A stretch of DNA of 64,000 nucleotides, from positions 62,001 through 126,000 of the forward strand of contig JAJVIN010000014.1 of NCBI GenBank assembly GCA_022071945.1. The letters run 5' to 3'. The stretch comes from Thermoanaerobaculia bacterium (GTDB lineage Bacteria; Acidobacteriota; Thermoanaerobaculia; UBA5066). Position numbers and translations under genes: made by a program. Of the stretch, positions 52,002-61,837 are shown one piece after another (position 1 is the first letter of the stretch; every line of letters starts with the position of its first letter). A model generated the notes under the pieces. That model did no database searches and had not been told where the DNA came from. It worked only from the letters and a program-made list of their open reading frames with translations.

Positions 52002-54674
52002 ATGTCCGCAACTCTCGCGTTGATCGATGCCTCTGGATACCTGTATCGGGCCTTTCACGCCGTCAGGGGGCTTTCGGCACCGGACGGACGGCCAACGAAT
52101 GCGACGTTCGGCTTCGCGACGATGCTGAGGAAGTTCCTCGAGACGCGCAAGCCCGAAGCCTGCGCCGTCGCGTTCGACCGCAAGGAGAAGACCTTCCGGC
52201 ACGAGATGGACGAGAACTACAAGGCCCAGCGAGCCCCGATGCCGGAGGATCTGGTTCCGCAGATCGAGGATGCCAAGCGCCTCTGCCGCGCCATGGGCCT
52301 GGCCGTCGTCGAGGAGCCCGGCTTCGAGGCGGATGACCTGATTGGCACCCTCGCCCACAAGGCCGCGTCGGCCGGGCTGAGAGTCGAGATCGCCTCGTCG
52401 GACAAGGATCTCTTCCAGCTCGTCTCGGGAGACCAAGTCGTGGTCTGGCACCCGAAAGAGGAGCGGATTCTCGACGCTTCGGGGGTGAAGGAGTTTTTCG
52501 GCGCTCCGCCCGAGCGCGTCATCGACGTCCTGGCCCTGATGGGGGATGCGAGCGACAACATTCCGGGTGTGGCCGGGATCGGGGAAAAGGGGGCGCGCGA
52601 GCTCGTCTCCTCGCTCGGGGCTCTGGAGGGGATCTTCGCGAACCTCGACCAGGTCAAGGGGAAAAAGCGCGACAGCCTGGAGCGCGGACGGGAAGCCGCG
52701 TTTCGCTCCAGAGAGCTCGCCACCGTGCGGCGGGACGTCCCGATTCCCGTGGGCGAAACGGCCCAGGACATCCTGAAGACCTTCGGGCTGAGCGGCGGGG
52801 AGCCGGAGAAGCGCCGTGAGCTCGCCGTCTTCTTCGACGAGCTCGGGTTCTACAGGCTGAAGAAGGAGATGGGGCTCGAAGGGATCGTCGCGGTCGCTTC
52901 CTCCGAGGCGGTCGTGAGCCATCCCGCCGAATGGGTCCCGGAGGGACTCGTCGCGCGCGCCCGGGCCGCGGGCCGGGTGGGAATCCACCTCGAGCTCGCC
53001 CCCGGTGTTCCGTTCCCTCCGAAGCCCGTCGCGGCCTGCCTCGCTTTTCCCTCAGGAGGGGCGGTCGCCTTTCCGGTCAGCCGAGAGCTCCTCGCCTCGC
53101 TTCTCGAAGAGGAGGGGATCGAGTTCGTCGCCCACGACATCAAGCGTCTCTTTGCGGCCGCTCTGCAGATGGGGACCCGGCCGCCGAAGCGGTCCTGGGA
53201 CACGATGCTCGCGAGCTACGTCGAGGCGGCCGGGGTCGTGGCGCACGACCTCGAGGGTGACTGCCGCCACTTTCTTGGCGTCAACCCGGAGATCCTCGTC
53301 TCGCAGAAGGACGTGCTCGGTCCGTCAGGTGTTCCGTCGCTGGACCTTCTGGCGAGCGAGCGCGGACGGCTGTATCTGGCCCAGCGGGCCTCGCTGCCGC
53401 TGAGATTGCAGGACTCCGTCCTGCCCAAGCTGACGGAATCCCGGCGTCGCATCCTCGACGAGTTCGAGCTTCCCCTCGTGCCCGTTCTCGCACGGATGGA
53501 AGCGACGGGAATCGCGGTGGACCCAGAAGTTCTCGAGCGCCTCTCCCGCGATTTCGACGAGAGATTGCAGAGGCTCGAGGCCGAGATCCACTCGGCCGCC
53601 GGCGAGCGGTTCAATGTCGGGTCCCCGCAGCAGCTCGGACGGATCCTCTTCGAGAAGCTGAAGTACCCCGCCCTCAAGAAGACGGAGAAGACGAAGTCGT
53701 TCGCCACCGGTTCCGAGGTTCTCGAGGAGCTCGCCGCGCGCGGGTTCCGCCCCCTCCCCGCGCTCGTCCTGTCGTGGCGGGAGATCTCCAAGCTCAAGGG
53801 GACGTACGTCGATCCGCTCCCGGCGAGGATCGCGAAAGACGGGCGCGTTCACACACGGTTTGACCAGGCCGTAGCGGCGACCGGGCGGCTCTCCTCCAAC
53901 GACCCGAACATGCAGAACATCCCGGTCCGTTCGGCCGAGGGCCGGGCGATCCGGTCGGCATTCGTCGCGCCTCCCGGCCGGATCCTCGTCGCGGCCGATT
54001 ACTCGCAGATCGAGCTCCGTCTTCTCGCACATCTCTCGGGCGACGAGGCTCTCCTCGAGGTTTTCAGGAAGGGCGAGGACATCCACCGGGCCACGGCCGC
54101 GCGGATCTTCGGGATCGACCCGGCTCTCGTCTCCTCCGAGCAGCGTCGCGGGGCCAAGGCGATCAACTTCGGGATCCTCTACGGCATGGGGCCGTTCGCT
54201 CTCGGGGCCCAGCTGGGCGTGCCTCAGTCGGATGCGAAGATCTTCATCCGCTCCTACTTCGAGAGATTCCCGAAGATCAAGGGGTGCCTCGAATCGATCG
54301 TCGAGGAGGCTCGCAGAAAAGGGGGGACCGAGACGATCTTCGGCCGGTTCCGCCCGATCCCTGGGTTGAAGGACCGTAACTTCAACATCCGGTCGAACGC
54401 GGAACGGATGGCCCTGAACGCGCCTTTCCAGGGCTCCGCGGCCGATCTCATCAAGAAAGCGATGATCGAGCTTCACGCCGCGCTCCTGGGGACCTTCCCG
54501 TCCGCGAATCTCCTCCTGCAGGTTCACGACGAGCTCCTCGTCGAGTGTGACGAGAAGGATGCCGTTCCCATCACGGAGCTCGTGAAGTCGACGATGGAGG
54601 CCGTCGCGGCCCTGAGGGTTCCGCTCGTGGCCGATACCGGAACCGGCCGGAATTGGGCCGAGGTGAAGTCGTGA
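52002..54674 (+). CDS. polA: DNA polymerase I (PolA), proofreading residues lost
   Basis: An 890-residue repair and Okazaki-processing polymerase starting at the ATG at 52002. The 5'-3' exonuclease domain (about 1-290) is intact (ALIDASGYLYRAFHAV, GFEADDLIGTLA, GDASDNIPGVAGIG). The polymerase domain keeps motif A (VAADYSQIELRLLAHLSGD), motif B (RRGAKAINFGILYGMG) and motif C (QVHDELL). In the 3'-5' exonuclease domain the metal acids are missing: exo I reads GIHLE rather than DxE, exo II ends HDIKRLF without the KYD Asp, and exo III has no D. It should lack editing, as in Taq and some Bacillus enzymes. Confidence 0.97.
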   Translation: MSATLALIDASGYLYRAFHAVRGLSAPDGRPTNATFGFATMLRKFLETRKPEACAVAFDRKEKTFRHEMDENYKAQRAPMPEDLVPQIEDAKRLCRAMGLAVVEEPGFEADDLIGTLAHKAASAGLRVEIASSDKDLFQLVSGDQVVVWHPKEERILDASGVKEFFGAPPERVIDVLALMGDASDNIPGVAGIGEKGARELVSSLGALEGIFANLDQVKGKKRDSLERGREAAFRSRELATVRRDVPIPVGETAQDILKTFGLSGGEPEKRRELAVFFDELGFYRLKKEMGLEGIVAVASSEAVVSHPAEWVPEGLVARARAAGRVGIHLELAPGVPFPPKPVAACLAFPSGGAVAFPVSRELLASLLEEEGIEFVAHDIKRLFAAALQMGTRPPKRSWDTMLASYVEAAGVVAHDLEGDCRHFLGVNPEILVSQKDVLGPSGVPSLDLLASERGRLYLAQRASLPLRLQDSVLPKLTESRRRILDEFELPLVPVLARMEATGIAVDPEVLERLSRDFDERLQRLEAEIHSAAGERFNVGSPQQLGRILFEKLKYPALKKTEKTKSFATGSEVLEELAARGFRPLPALVLSWREISKLKGTYVDPLPARIAKDGRVHTRFDQAVAATGRLSSNDPNMQNIPVRSAEGRAIRSAFVAPPGRILVAADYSQIELRLLAHLSGDEALLEVFRKGEDIHRATAARIFGIDPALVSSEQRRGAKAINFGILYGMGPFALGAQLGVPQSDAKIFIRSYFERFPKIKGCLESIVEEARRKGGTETIFGRFRPIPGLKDRNFNIRSNAERMALNAPFQGSAADLIKKAMIELHAALLGTFPSANLLLQVHDELLVECDEKDAVPITELVKSTMEAVAALRVPLVADTGTGRNWAEVKS

Positions 54675-54727
54675 TCGCCGTGATCGGCTCGTCGCCCGTG
54701 ATGTGACCGGGAAAGGGAATCGTTAGA

Positions 54728-55633
54728 ATGAACCGGATGTATGGTCCCTCCCGCGCGAGCCGGGTCTATCTGCTTCTGGCCTCGCTGCTTCTCCCTCTGC
54801 CGTCGGCCGGGCAGGAAGCGCCGAAAGGAACGCTGGAGCCGATCCCAGATGCGGGACGGCCAGCTCCGGCCGAGCTCGGATACGCGCACCCGCTCTATCG
54901 GCCCTACGAACAGCCTCCGAAGCTTCTACAGACGGCGCAGGCCGAGAACTTCGAAATGAGAGCTCAGCTCACGCTGGCCGTCAGAGTCGATGAGACCGGG
55001 AAGGTGACCGAGATCCTGCCCGTCGAGCCGCCCCTGAGGGGTCTCGGGGCCGCGGCCAGCGTCCTTTCCCCGCGCTGGACCTTCGAGCCGGCGAAAAAGG
55101 ACGGCCTTCCCGTCCGGACGTGGGGCAGCGTCGTCCTCGATCTCGACATCGCGATGGAACGCGCTTCGTTCACCTCGTTCACGTTCCGCGCGGTGGAAAA
55201 GAACGATCCCACCCTGAGGATCGTTCGCGAGTACGAGGGCGACCTCTGGATCCTGAGATACCCGAGGGAGATTCAGCCGAAGGACGGGAACGCGATCTCG
55301 GTCGAGGACGTCGACTTCCTGCCCCAGCCGAAAAAGACTCCGTGGAAGTTCGACGCGACGCGGCTTCGCTCCCGTTTCTACGCGCTCGTGAAGGTCACGC
55401 CCGAGGGAACCGTCGCCCGCGTCGTTCCCGTCGGCGATTCCGTGGAGTCAGCGATCGTCAAGTGGGTGAGAGTGCTCGCTGCCAAGTGGAAGGTCTCGCC
55501 CGCCGTCTCGGCGGGCACGCCGGTCGAGAGCTGGATGTACCTCGAAACGGCCATCGAGTTCGATCTGACGCGGGCCAAGGAACGCGGAATCCGGACCCTT
55601 CAAAAGAACCTCAAGGCGATTCCAGAGGGATGA
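54728..55633 (+). CDS. Exported protein with two TonB-C-like domains
   Basis: A 301-residue protein with a signal peptide (YLLLASLLLPLPSAGQ). Two regions, about 70-140 and 210-285, read as TonB C-terminal-like folds: LTLAVRVDETGKVTEILPV with RWTFEPAKKDGLPV, and YALVKVTPEGTVARVVPV with KWKVSPAVSAGTPVESW. There is no N-terminal membrane anchor or proline stalk, so it is a periplasmic protein rather than a normal TonB. The next gene starts inside its stop codon (ATGA). Function is unknown. Confidence 0.72.
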   Translation: MNRMYGPSRASRVYLLLASLLLPLPSAGQEAPKGTLEPIPDAGRPAPAELGYAHPLYRPYEQPPKLLQTAQAENFEMRAQLTLAVRVDETGKVTEILPVEPPLRGLGAAASVLSPRWTFEPAKKDGLPVRTWGSVVLDLDIAMERASFTSFTFRAVEKNDPTLRIVREYEGDLWILRYPREIQPKDGNAISVEDVDFLPQPKKTPWKFDATRLRSRFYALVKVTPEGTVARVVPVGDSVESAIVKWVRVLAAKWKVSPAVSAGTPVESWMYLETAIEFDLTRAKERGIRTLQKNLKAIPEG

Positions 55634-55959
55634 GCACGACCCGCGTTATCTGCGATGAGACGGGGATCTTTGTGACCCGGTGGAATGGCCAGGTCGAATC
55701 AGTGACCTGGGCTGATCTCGAGACCGTATTGATCGAGACGAACGACACCGGCCCGATCGGCGACGATGTGATATGGATTCTCGCCGGGAGAACCTCCGGA
55801 TGCCTGGTCCCGTCGGGCGCCGAGGGAGAACAGGCACTGCTCGCGAGGCTCCAGGAGCTTCCGGGATTCGACAACCAGGCCGTGATCGACGCGATGGGAT
55901 CCGTCGAGAACGCCCGCTTCGTTTGCTGGAGGAAGCCGGGGTCCGAAGGACCGCGGTGA
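55630..55959 (+). CDS. Small conserved protein of unknown function
   Basis: A 109-residue soluble protein with the pattern GQVESVTWADLETVLIETNDTGPIGDDV, then IWILAG, GCLVPSGAEGEQALLARLQ and LPGFDNQAVIDAM, ending FVCWRK. I recall similar small proteins in many proteobacteria, but no function is established. Its ATG overlaps the previous stop, so it is coupled to the TonB-C-like gene. dabA starts 30 bp downstream. Confidence 0.75.
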   Translation: MSTTRVICDETGIFVTRWNGQVESVTWADLETVLIETNDTGPIGDDVIWILAGRTSGCLVPSGAEGEQALLARLQELPGFDNQAVIDAMGSVENARFVCWRKPGSEGPR

Positions 55960-55989
55960 ACGCGACGAAGCCACTCTTGGGGTTTCCTT

Positions 55990-58900
55990 ATGGATTCTGA
56001 CCACGGCTCCTCCGAGCCCTGGAGTCCCGCGGGGGCAGGACGGCGTAGGCTCCTCTCGATTCTCGAGCACGCCGCTCACCTGCTCCCGGCTCAGGGCCCC
56101 ATCTCGGTTTTCGTTCACCACAACACCCTCCACGCCTTCGAGGACCAACCCTTCGAGTCGGCGGTGGTTGCGGCTGGAAGGCTCTTCGGGTGTGAACCCT
56201 TTCTCACCGAGGAGCGGTATCGCGCTGAGATCGACCGGGGCCGAATCCTCGAGCACGACATAAGAGAGGTGCTCGAGCGGGATCTCGGCGCCCAGGCCCG
56301 CGAGCGCGTCGGCCCCTGGTCGACTCGGTTCGAGATCCGGCTGGCCGTCCTAAGGAAAGGGATCCCCGCCCGGGCGGGCAGCGAACTCGACTGGATGCTC
56401 GCCGAGACCGGCGCTCTCGAACACTTGAGGTCCGATCTCGACCCCGAGCCCAGACGGCTGCTCCTGCAGCGCATGCGCACGACACTCGGGCGCGACGTCC
56501 CGATTCGGAGGCTGGAGCGCATCCTGGCCCGGGAACTCTGGGCTTCCTGCATTGCGGCAGTCGAGGCGATGCCCCCCTCCGCGGCGGTGCGGGAGCCTTC
56601 GGCCAAGACGCTGCCCCGGCACCGGGATCTCGTTCTCGCCGTCACGGGAGAAGACACGGACGATCTCGTCCACCCGGTCCTGATCCGGATGTGCGGGGCG
56701 TTCCTCGACCAGGGTGTCGCCTACTGGCCCATGCCCGGCAGGGATCTCGGTTTCTTTCAGGCGATCCTCGCCCTCTACGCGCAGCCGGGCGGACCGCCAG
56801 ATCCGTGGTTGGCCCGCTTCAGGGACCTCGCGTCCCGGGCACAACGCACCGGACTCTCCGAGGTCGAAACCGTCGAGGAAAGCCTCGAGGCCTTAGGTGT
56901 CGGCCAAGACCAGTGGGAGCCCTTCCTGACCGCCACGCTCCTCGCCTTGCGGGGTTGGGCCGGAATGGTGAGGCAGATGGAGATCCGGCCAGACCGCGTC
57001 CCCGTCCACCCGCCGAAGGTCTCGCTCCTCGGATTCCTGGCAGTCCGTCTCCTGCTCGAGCGCGCCGCCCTGGAAGAGACGGCGCGCCGGTCACTCGCCT
57101 ATTCGGGGCCGCTGACAGAACTCCGGCAGGCGCTTCAGAGCCGTCTTCCGGCTCCCGATCCCCCGTCGGTTCCCGAGCGGGCCTTTCTGCTCTTCAACCT
57201 GGCCCAGCTCCTCGGGCGAGGCCCCGCCGAGATCCGGCGCCTGTCGCCGTCTTCCACCGCGGCTCTCCTGCGAGAACTTGCGGCGTTCCCTTCGGACGAC
57301 CGGCGCAAGCTTCTCCACCAGGCCTACGAGCGCCGGCACGCATCCGAGGTCCTGGATGCGATCGGCGTCCACGCCCGCTCCGTGGAGGAACGAAAGGGCA
57401 CCCCCGCCTTCCAGGCGATCTTCTGCATCGACGACCGGGAGGAGTCGCTCCGCCGCCATCTGGAGGAGGCCGACCCTGGCGTTGCGACTTTCGGCATAGC
57501 CGGCTTCTTCGGGGTGGCGATGTACTACCGGGGAGCCGGCGACGCTCATTCCAGGCCTCTCTGTCCGGTCGCCATAAGGCCCGTCAACGAGGTCGTCGAG
57601 ATCGTGGATCCCGAGCGGCGGGCGGAGGCCGAACTCAGGGCCCGGTCCCGCCGATTCTTCGGCCGGCTTCTGCGAGGGATCACCATCAGCAGCCGGAGCT
57701 TCGCCCGGGGGACGATCCTGACGGCGGTGCTCGGGTCGCTCGCGGCGATTCCTCTGATCGTGCGAGTCCTCCTTCCGCGCGTGGCGGGCCGGGTCCGAAA
57801 GCACACGCGACGCCTGATCGCGCCGCCGAGGGACACGTCCCTCGCGGTTACGCGCGATGCGGACCGGTCCCCGTCGCTGGGCCAGCACGCGGGCTTCTCG
57901 AAGCAGGAGATGGCGGCGATCGTGAGAACGCAACTCGAGGACATCGGACTGACGCGGGATTTCGCTCCTCTCGTCCTCCTCGTGGGTCACGGCTCGTCGA
58001 GCCTGAACAACCCGCACGAGTCCGCCTACGACTGCGGGGCCTGCGGCGGCGGCGCCGGCGGTCCCTCCGCCCGCGCCTTCACCCTCATGGCGAACGATCC
58101 GGAGGTCCGGGCGCTTCTGGCCGAGTCCGGATTCGTGATCCCGCCGTCGACCCGGTTCGCGGGTGCTTTCCACAACACCTGTGACGACACGATTCGATAC
58201 TTCGAGGCCGAGGACGTTCCCGAGGACGTCCGGGGCCTCTTCGACCGGGCGTCCTCGGCACTCTCCGAAGCCTGCCAGAGAAACGCGCACGAGCGCTGCC
58301 GCCGGTTCGAATCCGCCCCTCCCTGGATCAACGAGGCGATGGCCATGGCACACGTCGAAAGGCGGTCGCACGACCTCGCCCAGCCTCGCCCCGAGTGCGG
58401 CCACGCCACGAATGCCGTCGCCATCGTCGGCCGCCGCTCCCGGACGCGGGGGCTCTTTCTCGACCGCCGGGCCTTCCTCGTCTCGTACGACCCGTCGCAG
58501 GATGACGAGGCCGGCAGCATTCTCGGCAGGCTCCTGGCCGCCGTCGCGCCCGTCGGAGCCGGGATCAGCCTCGAGTACTACTTCTCGTACGTCGACTCGC
58601 AGGGGTACGGGTGCGGGTCGAAGCTCCCGCACAACCTCACCGGCCTCATCGGCGTCATGGACGGCTTTCAGAGCGACCTGCGCACGGGACTGCCGTGGCA
58701 GATGGTCGAGATCCACGAGCCCGTCCGTTTGCTGATGATCCTCGAGACCCGGCCGGAGGTCCTCCTGCGGGCCGCCGCCCGGAATCCCGGCTTCGGGAAG
58801 CTCGTCCGCAACGGATGGGTCCGGCTCGCCCTCCTGGATCCCGACACGGATGAGATCCGGGTCCTCTCGAACGGGGAACTCAGGCGGTACGAGCCGGAGT

Positions 58901-59004
58901 CAGACGACCTGGCGGTCGTCCGCTCCTCGATGGAGTGGTACCGCGGCCGGCGCGCGCACCTCCCGTGCGCCCGCATCGTCCCGGCCACGGAGGCCCGGGC
59001 ATGA
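55990..59004 (+). CDS. dabA: DabA-family inorganic-carbon transporter subunit (DUF2309)
   Basis: A 1004-residue beta-carbonic-anhydrase-like subunit that, with DabB, hydrates CO2 vectorially to accumulate bicarbonate. Zinc and catalytic motifs are present: FCIDDREESLRRHLE (Cys and Asp) and VGHGSSSLNNPHESAYDCGACGG (His and Cys). The N-terminal signature PISVFVHHNTLHAFEDQPF is also typical. Two hydrophobic stretches near 575-605 may associate with the membrane. The stop overlaps dabB (ATGA). No RuBisCO or carboxysome genes are in the window, so anaplerotic supply is as likely as autotrophy. Confidence 0.93.
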   Translation: MDSDHGSSEPWSPAGAGRRRLLSILEHAAHLLPAQGPISVFVHHNTLHAFEDQPFESAVVAAGRLFGCEPFLTEERYRAEIDRGRILEHDIREVLERDLGAQARERVGPWSTRFEIRLAVLRKGIPARAGSELDWMLAETGALEHLRSDLDPEPRRLLLQRMRTTLGRDVPIRRLERILARELWASCIAAVEAMPPSAAVREPSAKTLPRHRDLVLAVTGEDTDDLVHPVLIRMCGAFLDQGVAYWPMPGRDLGFFQAILALYAQPGGPPDPWLARFRDLASRAQRTGLSEVETVEESLEALGVGQDQWEPFLTATLLALRGWAGMVRQMEIRPDRVPVHPPKVSLLGFLAVRLLLERAALEETARRSLAYSGPLTELRQALQSRLPAPDPPSVPERAFLLFNLAQLLGRGPAEIRRLSPSSTAALLRELAAFPSDDRRKLLHQAYERRHASEVLDAIGVHARSVEERKGTPAFQAIFCIDDREESLRRHLEEADPGVATFGIAGFFGVAMYYRGAGDAHSRPLCPVAIRPVNEVVEIVDPERRAEAELRARSRRFFGRLLRGITISSRSFARGTILTAVLGSLAAIPLIVRVLLPRVAGRVRKHTRRLIAPPRDTSLAVTRDADRSPSLGQHAGFSKQEMAAIVRTQLEDIGLTRDFAPLVLLVGHGSSSLNNPHESAYDCGACGGGAGGPSARAFTLMANDPEVRALLAESGFVIPPSTRFAGAFHNTCDDTIRYFEAEDVPEDVRGLFDRASSALSEACQRNAHERCRRFESAPPWINEAMAMAHVERRSHDLAQPRPECGHATNAVAIVGRRSRTRGLFLDRRAFLVSYDPSQDDEAGSILGRLLAAVAPVGAGISLEYYFSYVDSQGYGCGSKLPHNLTGLIGVMDGFQSDLRTGLPWQMVEIHEPVRLLMILETRPEVLLRAAARNPGFGKLVRNGWVRLALLDPDTDEIRVLSNGELRRYEPESDDLAVVRSSMEWYRGRRAHLPCARIVPATEARA

Positions 59005-60362
59005 CCGGACTCTCGGCGATCCAGGTGCTGATCCTCGTCGCCACGGCGGCCCCGCTGGGTTTGCTCGCCCTGCTCGGGGCGAGTTCCCTTCTGGGCCGGC
59101 CCCTGCCAGAGCGGGTCACCGGCATCCTGGCGCCGGTCTCGTTCTTCCTCTGCCTGGGGTCCCTGGGCATGGCGGGCGCCTTGATGTATTCGCAGGGCAT
59201 CGAGAGGGAGACCTTGGCGCTGGGCAAGCTCCTGGCAGTGGGCGAGCAGGAGTTTCAACTCAGGCTCCTCGTCGATCCCCTGTCCGTTACCTTCGCGATC
59301 TTCGCGGAGACTCTCTGTGGCGTCGTCGCCGCCTTCGCGCACCGGTACCTGCACCGCGAGAACGGCTACAACCGGTTCTTCCTCCTGCTCGCCACGTTCT
59401 CCGCCGGGATGATGTTCATCATCCTCGCGGGCAGCCTCGAGGTCCTCTTCGCGGGCTGGGAGTTCGTCGGCGTCAGCTCCGCCCTCCTCATCGCGTTCTT
59501 CCACGACCGGCCGACGCCCGCGAGGAATGGGCTCTGGACCTTCATCGTCTACCGGGTGACCGACATCGGGATGCTCGGCGCGGCCGTCCTGATCCACCAC
59601 AGCGCGGGCAGCGGGCTCTTCGACGACTTCCTGGGCACGGCATGGCCGGGTGGCGTGACGAGCCTGACGGGTGCCCAGGCGACCGGGGCCTGTTTCTTTC
59701 TGCTGTCCTCGGCGATGGGGAAGTGCGCCCTCTTGCCGTTCTCGGGCTGGTTGCCGCGTGCGATGGAAGGGCCGACCCCGTCGAGCGCGATCTTCTACGG
59801 GGCGCTCTCCGTCCACGCCGGAGCGTACCTGCTGCTGCGAATGTCCCCGCTCTTCGACCGGTCTCCCCTGGCGTCTTCGGCCGTCGTCCTCACCGGAATG
59901 CTGACCGCGATCTTCGCCACTCTCGTCGGCCGGGTGCAGTCGGATGTCAAGACCGCGCTGGCCTACGCGTCGATGACCCAGGTTGGAATCATCATTGCCG
60001 AGATCGGGCTCGGGTTCCGTTGGCTTGCGCTCTTGCACATGGTGGGACACGCCTCGCTCCGTTCCCTCCAGCTCCTCCGCTCGCCCTCGCTCCTGCACGA
60101 TTTCCACGACGCCGAGGCGGCGGTCGGGGGGCATCTCGCGCACACCGGGATGCACCTGGAGAGGATGTTCCCGGAGCGGGCGAAGTGGCGGCTCTACCGC
60201 TTCGCCCTGGAGAAGGGCTATATCGACTCCATCCTTGACCGGTTCGTCGTCGTCCCGTTTGTCCGCGCGGTCAGGACTCTGGACGGATTCGAGGAGCGGT
60301 GGTGCCGTCTCCTGGGTGGCGCGAAGAAGAGGGCCCGCGCAGAGAGCGAGGCTTCGTCATGA
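59001..60362 (+). CDS. dabB: DabB-type NuoL/MrpA-like proton channel subunit
   Basis: A 453-residue, about 12-helix protein of the proton-translocating NADH:quinone oxidoreductase subunit 5 family. AGWEFVGVSSALLIAFFHDRP carries the functional Glu, LPFSGWLPRAMEGPTPSSAIFYGAL the conserved Pro/Lys-helix region, and HMVGHASLRSLQLLRSPS the terminal conserved part. It couples proton flow to DabA. The ATG overlaps the dabA stop, and the stop overlaps the next gene's ATG. Confidence 0.9.
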   Translation: MTGLSAIQVLILVATAAPLGLLALLGASSLLGRPLPERVTGILAPVSFFLCLGSLGMAGALMYSQGIERETLALGKLLAVGEQEFQLRLLVDPLSVTFAIFAETLCGVVAAFAHRYLHRENGYNRFFLLLATFSAGMMFIILAGSLEVLFAGWEFVGVSSALLIAFFHDRPTPARNGLWTFIVYRVTDIGMLGAAVLIHHSAGSGLFDDFLGTAWPGGVTSLTGAQATGACFFLLSSAMGKCALLPFSGWLPRAMEGPTPSSAIFYGALSVHAGAYLLLRMSPLFDRSPLASSAVVLTGMLTAIFATLVGRVQSDVKTALAYASMTQVGIIIAEIGLGFRWLALLHMVGHASLRSLQLLRSPSLLHDFHDAEAAVGGHLAHTGMHLERMFPERAKWRLYRFALEKGYIDSILDRFVVVPFVRAVRTLDGFEERWCRLLGGAKKRARAESEASS

Positions 60363-61819
60363 CCGCGATGAGTTTCTCGTGGCTTCTCGTCCTGGTGGTG
60401 ACGCCGCTCCTGGGGGCCCTTCTTCTCTTCGGCTCTGGAACCTATGACCGGAAGAGACGGCTGGCGATTGCCGCCGCGCTCCTGAACCTCCTCCTGACCG
60501 TCGCGGCGTTCGTGGAGTTCCGGGGGGCGGGGAAGCCGAGGCTGGTGGACCCATTCGATCCCCTTCTCCGGGTCCTGGGAGAGCCGCTGTTCGTTCTCGA
60601 CGAACTCGGCGTCTTTCTCCTTCCCTTCGCGGCGCTGATCTGCGTGGCTGCGCTCCTCGTTGCGCCCCGGGGTGGGAAAGACCCGGGCACGCTGCGCCGG
60701 ATGCTCGTCGCGGCCTCGCTGACGCAGTCCGCCTTCCTGGTGCCGGATGCGATCGCCCTGGCGGTGCTCATGGCGGCCGGGATGGTCCCCGCGATCGGCG
60801 AGCTTCGCCGGCAGGGGCCGGAGTACCGCTCCTCGGTCCGGATCTTCTCGATCTACATGGGACTCTCCACGGCCCTCTTCTTCGCCGGAGGCGTGGCCCT
60901 GCGGATCGAGGGGATCCTCGGGGCCGAGGCCCGGCCGTGGGGAACGTGGCTGATGCTCGGGGCGGTCCTGATCCGCAAGGGGATCTTCCCGTTCCACTCC
61001 TGGATGCCCGACTTCTTCGAGCGCGTGCCGCTGGGTGTCGCGATTGTCTTTGCCGCCCCTCAGGTCGGGGCCTACGCGGCGGCGCGCTTCGTCGTTCCGT
61101 ACGCGCCGGAAGCGGTCCTGAAGGTGATCGGCTACTCGGCCCTCTTCACGGCGGTGTACGGGGCGTGCCTCGCCCTGGGGCAGAAGAATGCGCGGAGGGC
61201 GTTCGCCTACATCTTCATGAGCCAGTCGGCCCTGGTGATGGCGGGCCTGGAGTCGACCTCCATCGAGGGACTCACGGGAGGGCTCTGCCTCTGGGTCTCC
61301 TGCGGGCTTTCGCTCGCGGGGTTCGGAATGGCCCTCTGGGTGCTGGAAGCCAGACGCGGATTCTTGAGGCTCGACACCTTCCACGGCGGGTACGACCGGA
61401 TGCCGCTGCTGGCCTCGAGCTTTCTTCTTCTGGGGCTGGCGAGCATCGGGTTTCCCGGGACCCTGGGGTTTCTGGGTGAGGAACTCCTGATCGAAGGGGC
61501 GGTCACGCAGTACCCGCGGGTCGGATTCGTGACGCTGCTCGCGACGGCCGTGAACGGGATCAGCATTCTGGCGATGTACCTGTCCCTGTTCTGCGGCGCC
61601 AAGGACCGCACTCCGCCGTCTCAGTCTTTGAGAAGGCGAGAACTGACTGGTTTTGTCGCTCTCGCCCTCCTCGTCATCCTCGGCGGGGTGTTTCCCCGGG
61701 AGTTCGTCTCGTCGAGGCGTGCGTCCGCCGTGGAGATCCTCGAGCAGAGGAAGTCGATCCCGATCGCGAGAGAAGCCGAGCCGGCGGAACGCCCGCATCA
61801 TTCACCCGCGAAGAAGTAG
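60359..61819 (+). CDS. Second NuoM/ND4-like antiporter subunit of the dab operon
   Basis: A 486-residue protein with about 13-14 membrane helices of the complex I antiporter family. LIRKGIFPFHSWMPDFFERVPLGVAIVFAAPQVGAYAAARF matches the NuoM conserved core, and FAYIFMSQSALVMAGL the following helix. The usual acid in the first conserved helix (WE motif) is not obvious. It is coupled to dabB by ATGA, so the three products likely form one complex. Most described DAB operons have only dabA and dabB. Confidence 0.85.
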   Translation: MTAMSFSWLLVLVVTPLLGALLLFGSGTYDRKRRLAIAAALLNLLLTVAAFVEFRGAGKPRLVDPFDPLLRVLGEPLFVLDELGVFLLPFAALICVAALLVAPRGGKDPGTLRRMLVAASLTQSAFLVPDAIALAVLMAAGMVPAIGELRRQGPEYRSSVRIFSIYMGLSTALFFAGGVALRIEGILGAEARPWGTWLMLGAVLIRKGIFPFHSWMPDFFERVPLGVAIVFAAPQVGAYAAARFVVPYAPEAVLKVIGYSALFTAVYGACLALGQKNARRAFAYIFMSQSALVMAGLESTSIEGLTGGLCLWVSCGLSLAGFGMALWVLEARRGFLRLDTFHGGYDRMPLLASSFLLLGLASIGFPGTLGFLGEELLIEGAVTQYPRVGFVTLLATAVNGISILAMYLSLFCGAKDRTPPSQSLRRRELTGFVALALLVILGGVFPREFVSSRRASAVEILEQRKSIPIAREAEPAERPHHSPAKK

Positions 61820-61837
61820 GGACAGAGCCGGGGGCCC

